A stretch of 5,793 bases of DNA from Elusimicrobiota bacterium (GTDB lineage Bacteria > Elusimicrobiota > Elusimicrobia > 2-02-FULL-39-32): contig JAHFBY010000144.1 in NCBI GenBank assembly GCA_023249835.1, forward strand, positions 1 to 5,793. The letters are read 5' to 3'. Position 1 is the stretch's first letter, and each line of letters begins with the position of its first letter. Below, in pieces: positions 1 through 5,793 of the stretch. A program made the translations under genes and the position numbers. The notes below the pieces were generated by a model. The model was not told the origin of the DNA, ran no database searches, and worked only from the letters and a program-made list of their open reading frames with translations.

Positions 1-605
1 GAATTCATGTTTTGCGCGGTTTCTCGCCCCACATCTTTACGCACAACATCTAACCCCAAAGGAATTGGCAACCGATACTTTTTATGCCACAGTTCGCCCA
101 AATCACAAACCTTTGCGAGCCCGGAATCGCCATAGTTCATTTGTCCTTCGTGGATAACAACGCCTGCCTCCACAATTCCTTTTTTGACCGCTGCCATCAC
201 CTTAGTGAAATCCATAAACACCGGCTCAAAGGGCTCTAAAAAAATCCGGCTGAGCAAATGGGCAGTGGTGTAATGTCCGGGCATTGCAATTCGTTTGTTT
301 TTTAGCGCGGCAATTTTTATATTTTCACGCGCGACCACAATCGGACCATAATTGCGGCCCACGCTTGCTCCCGTGGAAAGGATCCAATACTTATCATTTA
401 AAAGCGGGTAGACCGCCGCAGAAATAGCGGTGATCCCCAAACGGCCTTTCATAGCCAAAACGTTCAAGCTCTGGATATCACGGACCACATGCTCAATGCG
501 ATACCCGTCCAACGACACCTTTCCTTTGGATAATCCGTAAAACATATACGCGTCATCCGGATCAGGGCTGTGTCCGATCTTTATGGATTTAATGGATTTT
601 TTCAT
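1..605 (-). CDS. MqnA/MqnD-family protein (menaquinone futalosine pathway type), 3' end cut by window edge
   Basis: An open frame of 201 codons starts at ATG 605-603 and runs off the left edge, so the C-terminal part is missing (family members are about 270-290 residues). The start is well fixed: the conserved N-terminal motif (GHSPDPDDAYMFYGL) begins about ten residues in and no other Met precedes it. Further family marks are VIHEGQMNYGDSG at about residues 155-167, containing the His that matches the catalytic His of 1,4-dihydroxy-6-naphthoate synthase (MqnD), and a later LPIPLGLDVVRKD segment typical of MqnD-like proteins. MqnD makes 1,4-dihydroxy-6-naphthoate from cyclic dehypoxanthine futalosine in the cytoplasm. 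The N-terminal motif is SPDPDD rather than the SPCPND I associate with characterised MqnD, so this may be a paralogous subfamily with another substrate. No Shine-Dalgarno is visible, and the ATG lies 17 nt after the tRNA 3' end. The family is confident; the exact function is not. Confidence 0.75.
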   Translation of the reverse strand, partial: MKKSIKSIKIGHSPDPDDAYMFYGLSKGKVSLDGYRIEHVVRDIQSLNVLAMKGRLGITAISAAVYPLLNDKYWILSTGASVGRNYGPIVVARENIKIAALKNKRIAMPGHYTTAHLLSRIFLEPFEPVFMDFTKVMAAVKKGIVEAGVVIHEGQMNYGDSGLAKVCDLGELWHKKYRLPIPLGLDVVRKDVGRETAQNMN

Positions 606-622
606 TTTTATAAGAATGCGTT

Positions 623-697
623 TGCCGGGGGAGAGAATTGAACTCTCGACCTTTCGCTTATGAAGCGACTGCTCTAACCGGGCTGAGCTACCCCGGC
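623..697 (-). tRNA. tRNA with CAU anticodon, probably elongator tRNA-Met
   Basis: A 75-nt cloverleaf can be folded by eye. The 7-bp acceptor stem pairs GCCGGGG (697-691) with CCCCGGC (630-624). The D stem is GCTC/GAGC with GG in the loop, the T stem is GAGAG/CTCTC with loop TTCAATT, and the discriminator is A (623). The anticodon loop TTCATAA (664-658) carries CAU at 662-660. CCA is not encoded. The acceptor ends in a G1-C72 pair and the anticodon stem lacks three G-C pairs, which argues against initiator tRNA. CAU is also the gene sequence of tRNA-Ile2, which is modified to lysidine. Position 4 is G here, whereas the E. coli Ile2 has C4-G69 and C5-G68, so elongator Met is favoured. The outermost anticodon-stem pair (27-43) is a G/A mismatch. 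Confidence 0.9.
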
Positions 698-713
698 GCA
701 TCCAATAGAGTAT

Positions 714-741
714 TTTATATCATTCTGAAAGGGGTATTCAA
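714..741 (-). promoter_or_regulatory. Putative sigma70-type promoter of the tRNA
   Basis: Reading the minus strand, a -35-like TTGAAT (741-736) is followed after 16 nt by TATAAA (719-714), a good -10 match. Transcription would start shortly before the tRNA 5' end at 697, leaving a short leader. The position between the pckG end and the tRNA fits. An alternative -10, TAAAAT, is shifted by 2 nt with an 18-nt spacer. This is judged by eye only. Confidence 0.5.
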
Positions 742-771
742 CTATAAAAAAGAAGAATGAACAAAAATCAT

Positions 772-846
772 TTATTGCAATCGACTCTTTAAATTACGGC
801 ACTGTTCCGCTAAGGCTTGAGGCAACTGGTTCCCGAATATTTTTAA
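772..846 (-). other. Sense extension of pckG beyond its TAG stop (25 codons, then TAA)
   Basis: Directly after the TAG at 849-847, the same frame continues without a stop for 25 codons to TAA at 774-772. The extension reads LKIFGNQLP, then QALAEQCRNLKSRLQ. It resembles the normal C-terminal helix of GTP-type PEPCK, where an F-G-x-x-LP turn is followed by a charged helix ending in ALKxRL/I. From memory, vertebrate enzymes end with a KYL segment, then NADLP, then an EIEREIKALKQRI helix. In that alignment the TAG falls about where Tyr stands, and TAT or TAC is one base from TAG. Including this tail, PckG would be 602 residues. The resemblance is strong for so short a piece, but no alignment was run. 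Confidence 0.75.
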
Positions 847-2577
847 CTACTCTTCTTGCGCTCTTTGCTCTTCTAACCACTCTTTTTTGTTGACAACAAA
901 TAATTGGTCCCAAACTCCCGGCCCCAAATTTAAACCGCTCAAATCAACATCTTTGACTTTGGGCAGTCCGCCTACCGGAGACTCAATAGCGTTTACCCGA
1001 CCTTCGCAGCGCTGCAAAATCCATTCCAAAATACGTAAATTCTCGCCAAAACCAGGCCACAACAAATTATTTTTTTCATCCGTTCGAAACCAGTTCACAT
1101 GGTAAATGCGCGGCGGACGCTGCATTTTTCTACCCATATTAATCCAATGCTCAAAATACTCGCCCATATTATATCCGCAAAAAGGAAGCATGGCCATGGG
1201 ATCTCGCCTGACCTCTCCCACATTTCCAGTTTGCGCGGCCGTGCGCTCCGAAGCCATTGTGGCTCCCAAATAAACCCCATGGTTCCAACTAAACGATTCC
1301 ATTACCAACGGAGCCACCCCAGCCCGCCGCCCGCCAAAAAGAATCGCGGAAATGGGCACGCCAAATTCGTTGTCCACTTCGCTTGACACGCAAGGGCACT
1401 GGCGGATAGAGGCCGTAAACCGGCTATTGGGATGGGCCGCTTTAACCAATTTACCGTCAACACCTTTCAACCCCGGAGTCCAAGGCTCTGCTTTCCAATC
1501 GAGCGCGCTGTCCGGCGCAGGATCGTCATGACCTTCCCACCACACAGTTCCGTCTTTTTTTAAAGCAACGTTAGTAAAAATCGTATTTTTGCCAATCATG
1601 CGCATAGCGTTGATATTAGATTTGGAATTGGTTCCCGACACTACGCCAAAACAGCCCGCTTCCGGGTTAATGGCGGAAAGGCCGCCTTGTTCATTAATAT
1701 GAAGCCAAGCAATATCGTCGCCAACCGTCCAAATTTTATACCCTTTTTTTCGCAGGGTTTCAGGAGGAGTTAACATCGCCAAATTTGTTTTTCCGCAAGC
1801 GCTGGGAAACGCAGCCGCAATATAAAATTTTGTGCCGTCCGGCTTTTCCACACCCAGGATCAACATATGTTCAGCCATCCAACCCTCTTTGCGGCCCAAA
1901 GCGCTGGCAATGCGCAAAGCTAAACATTTTTTGCCCAACAGCGCGTTACCCCCATAACCTGACCCCACGCTCCAAATAGCGTTGTCCTGCGGAAAATGGA
2001 GGACGAGCCGGCGGTTGATATCTAAATCAGCTTTACCATGTAAACACTTAGTGTACACACCGTCTGACCCTAATCGATCAAGCGCTGCCTGACCAACGCG
2101 GGTCATGATACGCATATTAAGGGCCACGTAGACGCTGTCGGTTAACTCTACGCCAATTTTGCTGAACGCAGAGTGAACCGGTCCCATTGAAAAAGGTATG
2201 ACGTACAGGGTTCGTCCGCGCATAGAACCGGCAAGAATTTTTACCGCTTTGGCATAGGCTTCAGAGGGGTCCATCCAATTGTTAGTTGGACCGGCGTCTT
2301 TTTGATTTTGGGCGCAGATATAAGTGAGGTTTTCAGTGCGGGCCACATCGTTGGAACTAGACCGATGGTAAAAACATCCTGGCAAAACAGCTGGATTTAA
2401 CTTTACCAATTCACCGCTAGCCAAAGCTTCCGCTTCTAACCGCGTTTTTTCCGATTCCGAACCATTTAACACGCATATAGAATCAGGCTGGGCAAGGTTC
2501 GCAACTTCCAAAATCCAATCTTTTAGACTTGAATGGCTAATAAAAGGCTCAATCAGGGAAACATAATTTGGAGTCAT
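847..2577 (-). CDS. pckG: Phosphoenolpyruvate carboxykinase (GTP), ending at an in-frame amber codon
   Basis: This cytoplasmic enzyme converts oxaloacetate + GTP to PEP + GDP + CO2, the entry step of gluconeogenesis (or CO2 fixation in reverse). The 576-residue frame carries the full GTP-class signature: DVARTE (77-82), the FSMGP segment (129-133), SGYGGN with LGKKC (206-218), P-loop FPSACGKTN (257-265) with the GTP-class Cys261, kinase-2 VGDDIAW (285-291), HPNSRF (382-387), FGGRR (414-418), the mobile lid SERTAAQ (443-449), and the guanine-binding region HVNWFR to WPGFGEN (493-513). The N-terminus aligns with family starts, so ATG 2577 is reasonable although no Shine-Dalgarno is visible. It begins 12 nt after the serS stop, which suggests co-transcription and perhaps translational coupling. 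The annotated end is a TAG; the frame continues with a family-like tail to 772, so the product is either about 26 residues short or made by reading through UAG. All catalytic residues lie before the TAG. Confidence 0.96.
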   Translation of the reverse strand: MTPNYVSLIEPFISHSSLKDWILEVANLAQPDSICVLNGSESEKTRLEAEALASGELVKLNPAVLPGCFYHRSSSNDVARTENLTYICAQNQKDAGPTNNWMDPSEAYAKAVKILAGSMRGRTLYVIPFSMGPVHSAFSKIGVELTDSVYVALNMRIMTRVGQAALDRLGSDGVYTKCLHGKADLDINRRLVLHFPQDNAIWSVGSGYGGNALLGKKCLALRIASALGRKEGWMAEHMLILGVEKPDGTKFYIAAAFPSACGKTNLAMLTPPETLRKKGYKIWTVGDDIAWLHINEQGGLSAINPEAGCFGVVSGTNSKSNINAMRMIGKNTIFTNVALKKDGTVWWEGHDDPAPDSALDWKAEPWTPGLKGVDGKLVKAAHPNSRFTASIRQCPCVSSEVDNEFGVPISAILFGGRRAGVAPLVMESFSWNHGVYLGATMASERTAAQTGNVGEVRRDPMAMLPFCGYNMGEYFEHWINMGRKMQRPPRIYHVNWFRTDEKNNLLWPGFGENLRILEWILQRCEGRVNAIESPVGGLPKVKDVDLSGLNLGPGVWDQLFVVNKKEWLEEQRAQEE

Positions 2578-2589
2578 TAATTAAATTTG

Positions 2590-3894
2590 TCAGATCGTAA
2601 TTTTATCTTTGCCCATATAGGTTAAAAGAGGTTGCGGCACTGATACTGATCCGTCTTTTAATTGAAAGTTTTCTAAGATCGCGGCAAAGAGCCTGCCCAC
2701 GGCAAGGCCGGAACCGTTTAAGGTATGAACCAGCTCTTTTTTTCCTTGCGCGTTTTTATACTTAATGTTCATACGCCTGGCTTGAAAATCAGTAAAACAA
2801 GAACAAGAGGAAATTTCCCGCCATCGGTTTTCTCCCGGCATCCAAACCTCAAGGTCATAGGTCTTAGCGGAGGAAAACCCAGTGTCCCCGCTGCAAAGAG
2901 AAATCACGCGGTATGGAACATTTAATTTGCGCAAGATCGCTTCTGCCTCGTTGGTTAAAGTTTCTAAATCCGCAAAGGAACGCTCAGGCGTTGTGAAATA
3001 GACCATTTCCACTTTATTGAATTGATGGTTGCGAATCAGTCCCTTGGTGTCTTTACCGTAAGAACCTGCCTCGCGCCGGAAACAAGCGGAATAGCTGACA
3101 TATTTAAGCGGGAGATCTTTTTCTTCCAGCAGGTCATCGCGATGCAAGTTTGTCACGGTTACTTCCGCCGTAGGGATCAGGTACAAATCGTCTTGCGCTA
3201 ACTTAAAAACTTCTTCGCGGAATTTTGGCAACTGGCCGGTACCCTGCAAAGATTTTGGATTCACCAGATAAGGCGCTAACACCTCCACAAACTGATGCTC
3301 GCGCACGTGCACGTCCAACATAAAACTGATTAACGCCCGTTCCAAACGCGCGCCATCGCTTTTAAGCACGCTGAACCTGCTGCCCGAAAGTTTTGCCGCG
3401 GCCGCAAAATCCAATATGCCTAACCGCTCGCCGATTTCCCAGTGCGCTTTTGGCGTAAAATCAAATAAGCTTTTTGTTCCCACTTCCCGCACCAATGGGT
3501 TGTCCGCTTCTGATTTACCGAAAGGAACAGAGTCGTCTAAGCGGTTGGGAATGCGCAAAGCCGCCGCTTCCATTATGGCGTTTAAAGGAGCAAGCTTTGC
3601 CTCCTTGTCCACCAGGTTCACTTTGAGGTTTTCTACTTCTTCCGCTAAAGCGGTAGTGTCTTCTTTAGCCATTTTTAATTTGCCAAACTCCGCAGCGATC
3701 TGATTTTTCCGCGTGCGCAAAGACTCTACTTCGCGCAAGAGCGAAAGTTCCTCATTTTGTAAACGAAAAAACCGTTCCAAATCAAACGGACCATCGCAGT
3801 CGTTCCAATCTTTCCAAGGATTAGACACGCCCCGACGCGCCAAAACGTCTTTAATATATTCCGGACTTTCTCTTAACTTTTTTAAGTCATGCAT
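2590..3894 (-). CDS. serS: Seryl-tRNA synthetase
   Basis: SerRS charges tRNA-Ser (and tRNA-Sec where present) with serine in the cytoplasm, via seryl-adenylate. The 434 residues match the usual bacterial length of about 420-430. The N-terminal domain (1 to about 110) begins MHDLKKLRESPE and is rich in Leu, Glu and Lys heptads at about 38-105, the long antiparallel coiled-coil arm that contacts the tRNA-Ser variable arm. The class II catalytic domain follows: motif 1 around 187-212, the serine-binding PTAEV (241-245), motif 2 with CFRREAGSYG (271-280) and its ATP-binding Arg, and motif 3 LNGSGLAVGRLFAAILE (392-408) with Arg401. Translation starts at ATG 3894, 17 nt after the preceding terminator's U tract; only a weak GGA (about 9 nt upstream) could serve as ribosome site. 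There is no room for a T-box leader. The stop is TGA, with pckG 12 nt downstream. Confidence 0.97.
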   Translation of the reverse strand: MHDLKKLRESPEYIKDVLARRGVSNPWKDWNDCDGPFDLERFFRLQNEELSLLREVESLRTRKNQIAAEFGKLKMAKEDTTALAEEVENLKVNLVDKEAKLAPLNAIMEAAALRIPNRLDDSVPFGKSEADNPLVREVGTKSLFDFTPKAHWEIGERLGILDFAAAAKLSGSRFSVLKSDGARLERALISFMLDVHVREHQFVEVLAPYLVNPKSLQGTGQLPKFREEVFKLAQDDLYLIPTAEVTVTNLHRDDLLEEKDLPLKYVSYSACFRREAGSYGKDTKGLIRNHQFNKVEMVYFTTPERSFADLETLTNEAEAILRKLNVPYRVISLCSGDTGFSSAKTYDLEVWMPGENRWREISSCSCFTDFQARRMNIKYKNAQGKKELVHTLNGSGLAVGRLFAAILENFQLKDGSVSVPQPLLTYMGKDKITI

Positions 3895-3911
3895 AACTTT
3901 TTATCCGCGAG

Positions 3912-3958
3912 AAAAAAAATGGCTGCTTGTCATATTTTAATATAACAAGCAGCCATTT
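3912..3958 (-). terminator. Rho-independent terminator after korB
   Basis: A perfect 14-bp inverted repeat, AAATGGCTGCTTGT (3917-3930) with ACAAGCAGCCATTT (3945-3958), encloses a 14-nt AT-rich loop that can add about four more pairs (ATAT/ATAT). On the minus strand the stem is followed by eight T (3919-3912), the classic terminator layout. It lies 18 nt past the korB stop and 17 nt before the serS ATG, so it should end the korAB transcript. On the plus strand the stem is not followed by a U run, so it acts in one direction. Confidence 0.88.
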
Positions 3959-3968
3959 CCTTAAACAA
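3939..3968 (-). promoter_or_regulatory. Possible serS promoter overlapping the terminator
   Basis: On the minus strand TTGTTT (3968-3963) is followed after 18 nt by TATATT (3944-3939), whose -10 box lies in the loop of the terminator hairpin. A transcript starting near 3932 would include only one arm of the stem and so escape termination before serS. The -35 match is poor and any AT-rich stretch could give this by chance. The alternative is that serS is expressed by readthrough. Confidence 0.25.
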
Positions 3969-3976
3969 TTGATCGT

Positions 3977-4849
3977 TTATTTAAAGCTATTGATCAGAGC
4001 GTTTGCGTCTTCCGCGCTTAAACCCAGCTTTTGTTTCGCCGGAGACCCAAACTTGTAGGCCGGTTCCTGCGACTCATAGGTGGGAGCGTCAACGTCATAA
4101 AACACGCCAATGGGAATGCGCGCGTCCCACTCGCCGGCGCGCTTCATGGCCGCGTCCATACTGGAAGTGTCGTGGTTTTCCTGCTGCAAACTGTAGACTC
4201 TCTCCCTAAACCAAGGGTAAGTGTTCTTTTTATTATAAGTGACGCACGGGCTAAAAATATCTACCAACGAAAAACCTTTATGCTTAATGGCTTTGGCAAT
4301 TGTTTCGCTTAAAATATCTTGGGCGCCGGAAAAACCACGGGCAATAAAGGTGGCGCCGGAAACTAAAGCCAACTCAATGGGGTTGATCGGAGACTCAATA
4401 GATCCTTCAGGGGTAGATTTGGTCACGGTACTCAAATCCGTGGTTGGCGAACATTGACCCGTGGTTAAGCCATAGATCTGGTTGTTCATAACAATGTAGG
4501 TGATATCAATGTTTCGGCGCATAGCATGGATAAAATGGCCAATGCCAATACCATAACCGTCACCATCTCCGCCGGTCACAATCACGTTTAAATCTGGATT
4601 ACCAAACTTGGCTCCTTGCGCCACAGCGACAGCTCTACCATGCAGAGTGTGCATACCGTAGGACCCAAAAAACCCGGGCAAATTAGACGAGCACCCAATC
4701 CCTGATACTGCCAATACGTCTTTAGGTTCCAGGCCCACAGAAACACACGCTTTTTGCAAGGATGTTAAAACGCCGAAATCTCCGCACCCCGGACACCAAT
4801 CCGGAGATACCGTTGACTTAAATTTCGCAATGTCCATTACTTCTGCCAT
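3977..4849 (-). CDS. korB: 2-oxoacid:ferredoxin oxidoreductase beta subunit (2-oxoglutarate type)
   Basis: This is the thiamine-diphosphate subunit of the cytoplasmic KorAB complex, which interconverts 2-oxoglutarate + CoA and succinyl-CoA + CO2 using ferredoxin. The 290 residues fit the short KorB/PorB family. WCPGCG (18-23) gives Cys19 and Cys22, GIGCSS gives Cys53 and SPCVTYN gives Cys202: the four ligands of the proximal [4Fe-4S] cluster. The ThDP/Mg motif runs from GDGDGYGIG (94-102) to MNNQIYGLTTGQ (121-132). ATG 4849 is chosen because a strong GAGGAG lies 5 nt upstream (4860-4855); Met5 is less likely. The gene follows korA after 55 nt, so the two subunits are made from one transcript. 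It ends with TAA before a strong terminator. Pyruvate or branched 2-oxoacids as substrate cannot be excluded, but the fused-type alpha partner favours 2-oxoglutarate. Confidence 0.93.
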   Translation of the reverse strand: MAEVMDIAKFKSTVSPDWCPGCGDFGVLTSLQKACVSVGLEPKDVLAVSGIGCSSNLPGFFGSYGMHTLHGRAVAVAQGAKFGNPDLNVIVTGGDGDGYGIGIGHFIHAMRRNIDITYIVMNNQIYGLTTGQCSPTTDLSTVTKSTPEGSIESPINPIELALVSGATFIARGFSGAQDILSETIAKAIKHKGFSLVDIFSPCVTYNKKNTYPWFRERVYSLQQENHDTSSMDAAMKRAGEWDARIPIGVFYDVDAPTYESQEPAYKFGSPAKQKLGLSAEDANALINSFK

Positions 4850-4854
4850 ATAGT

Positions 4855-4860
4855 CTCCTC
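4855..4860 (-). promoter_or_regulatory. Strong Shine-Dalgarno of korB
   Basis: The minus-strand GAGGAG lies 5 nt before ATG 4849 and fixes the korB start at the first Met rather than Met5. It is the only strong ribosome binding site before any of the four starts visible here (mqn-like gene, pckG, serS, korB). Confidence 0.85.
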
Positions 4861-4890
4861 TTTATATTTAATTAATCTTAAATAGACTTT

Positions 4891-4912
4891 ACGCCTAACA
4901 ATTTTTAGGCGT
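4891..4912 (-). other. Hairpin over the korA stop codon
   Basis: A perfect 7-bp inverted repeat ACGCCTA (4891-4897) with TAGGCGT (4906-4912) and an 8-nt loop spans the korA TAA stop (4905-4907). It is not followed by a T run on the minus strand, so it is not a standard terminator. It might serve as a processing or stability element between korA and korB, or simply be chance. Confidence 0.45.
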
Positions 4913-5793
4913 TCACCAACTCCGCGGACCGCTTCTGGCTCAAGACCTGTTTAGCTTTCTGGTAAACCATATTCGGGCCAAACGGTTCGCCGTCATACTT
5001 ACGCAAACTGTTCTCAATGGAAAGCCCGGTCTCTTGTCTGATCAACCGTTCCAACTGGCCGGTGAAATTAGCCTCTACAATGAGTTGACGTTTACAAGAT
5101 TTTAAAATCGCGCTGATCTCTTTGGACTGGAACGGACAGAGATATTTAATAGAGAGATGGTTCACTGACATCCCCTCTTTTTCCAACATGCGGATAGCGT
5201 CTTGCACAACGCAGTAAGTGGAACCCCAGGTGATAAAGGTCAGGTCCGCATCTTTGGGCCCTATTACTTGCGGTTTGGGCAGGTTCTTTAAAATAGAATC
5301 AATTTTGCGCATTCTTTTATTCATCATTTTAACGCGCTTTTCCGGATCGGTAAAAACGTCGGAGATGAGTATGCCGTCTTCATCGTGCTCGTCAGAACCC
5401 GCCACGTACATCCGGTTCGCCATTCCGGGAACAGCGCGCGGAGAAACTCCAGAAGGCGTGTCGAGATAACGTTTATAGGTTCCGGGCGCAGGAACGCTGC
5501 CGTCTGCGATAAGTTCGCCCCGGTCAATTTTCACTTTAGAAAAATCAAGGTCGTCTATGGTTTCGTAATGTTCGGAAAGGAGGAGGTCGGAAAGAAAAAT
5601 AACTGGACATTGATAAGTTTCGGCAAGGTTAAAAGCTTCGGTCGTGGAGTAGAACGCATCGTCTACGGTTGCGGGAGCAAGCACGACCTTGGGATATTCC
5701 CCCTGTGAAGCGCCCAAAGCTTGAAACAAATCACCCTGTTCTGTTTTGGTTGGCAACCCAGTGGAAGGTCCGCCGCGCATGCAGTTGACAACG
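4905..5793 (-). CDS. korA: 2-oxoglutarate:ferredoxin oxidoreductase alpha subunit, N-terminus beyond the window
   Basis: The alpha subunit partners KorB in the ferredoxin-linked interconversion of 2-oxoglutarate and succinyl-CoA. The frame is open to the right edge (295 residues seen). The visible part begins VVNCMRGGPSTGLPTKTEQ, the conserved RGGPSTG-PTKTEQ-D motif of KorA, so the Met within it (codon 5780-5778) is internal and not the start. Family KorA proteins are often gamma-alpha fusions of about 560-620 residues, so roughly half the gene may be missing. Later marks are a TWGSTY segment (the usual GWGSTYG) opening the third domain, and near the end VEANFTGQLERLIRQETG, typical of this subunit. 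It ends with TAA, 55 nt before korB. No promoter is visible since the 5' end is outside. Confidence 0.93.
   Translation of the reverse strand, partial: VVNCMRGGPSTGLPTKTEQGDLFQALGASQGEYPKVVLAPATVDDAFYSTTEAFNLAETYQCPVIFLSDLLLSEHYETIDDLDFSKVKIDRGELIADGSVPAPGTYKRYLDTPSGVSPRAVPGMANRMYVAGSDEHDEDGILISDVFTDPEKRVKMMNKRMRKIDSILKNLPKPQVIGPKDADLTFITWGSTYCVVQDAIRMLEKEGMSVNHLSIKYLCPFQSKEISAILKSCKRQLIVEANFTGQLERLIRQETGLSIENSLRKYDGEPFGPNMVYQKAKQVLSQKRSAELVNA

Noticed and set aside
1..6. GAATTC at the very start of the window
   Set aside because: It could be an EcoRI cloning junction, but a six-base match at one edge is not evidence; no vector sequence is visible.
623..697. The tRNA as a suppressor that decodes the pckG TAG
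   Set aside because: Its anticodon is CAU, not CUA, so it cannot read UAG by normal pairing.
720..760. 7-bp inverted repeat TCATTCT/AGAATGA with a 27-nt gap, as a pckG terminator
   Set aside because: The stem is short and AT-rich, the loop is long, and no T run follows it on the minus strand. It overlaps the better-supported tRNA promoter.
3895..3911. T-box or other aminoacyl-tRNA sensing leader for serS
   Set aside because: There are only 17 nt between the terminator and the ATG, far too short for a T-box, and the hairpin carries no T-box consensus.
887..5708. Several plus-strand open frames of 60-107 codons
   Set aside because: All lie opposite well-supported minus-strand genes, have low-complexity or unfamiliar translations, and show no ribosome sites or family motifs; they are shadows of the real genes.

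Overview
All features in this window lie on the minus strand, so transcription runs from high to low coordinates. The content is bacterial core metabolism, with no mobile element, CRISPR array or phage gene. A ferredoxin-dependent 2-oxoacid oxidoreductase, a GTP-type PEP carboxykinase and a member of the MqnA/MqnD menaquinone family together suggest an anaerobic or deep-branching bacterium, possibly from an uncultured lineage. That is an inference from gene content, and I cannot name the taxon.

Layout in transcription order. (1) korA (5793 to 4905, 5' end missing) and korB (4849 to 3977) encode the alpha and beta subunits of a 2-oxoglutarate:ferredoxin oxidoreductase type enzyme. A small hairpin lies over the korA stop, and korB has a strong Shine-Dalgarno. 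(2) A 14-bp perfect hairpin followed by eight U (3912-3958) terminates this unit. (3) serS (3894 to 2590, seryl-tRNA synthetase) and pckG (2577 to 847, PEP carboxykinase) are separated by 12 nt and are probably co-transcribed. (4) A tRNA with a CAU anticodon (697 to 623) has a likely promoter of its own at 714-741. (5) An MqnA/MqnD-family gene starts 17 nt after the tRNA 3' end and runs off the left edge (605 to 1).

The most notable observation is at the end of pckG. The reading frame stops at a TAG (847-849). The same frame then continues for 25 sense codons to a TAA at 772-774, and these codons encode a peptide that looks like the normal C-terminal helix of the PEPCK family. Reading through the TAG gives 602 residues, close to the usual family length. 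The gene is therefore amber-interrupted: a late nonsense mutation, a sequence error, stop-codon readthrough or a recoded UAG. The other three complete stop codons in the window are TAA, TAA and TGA.

Metabolically, KorAB links succinyl-CoA and 2-oxoglutarate through ferredoxin, and PckG links oxaloacetate to PEP. Both sit around the TCA cycle and gluconeogenesis. SerS and the tRNA are translation genes that share the neighbourhood without an obvious functional link.
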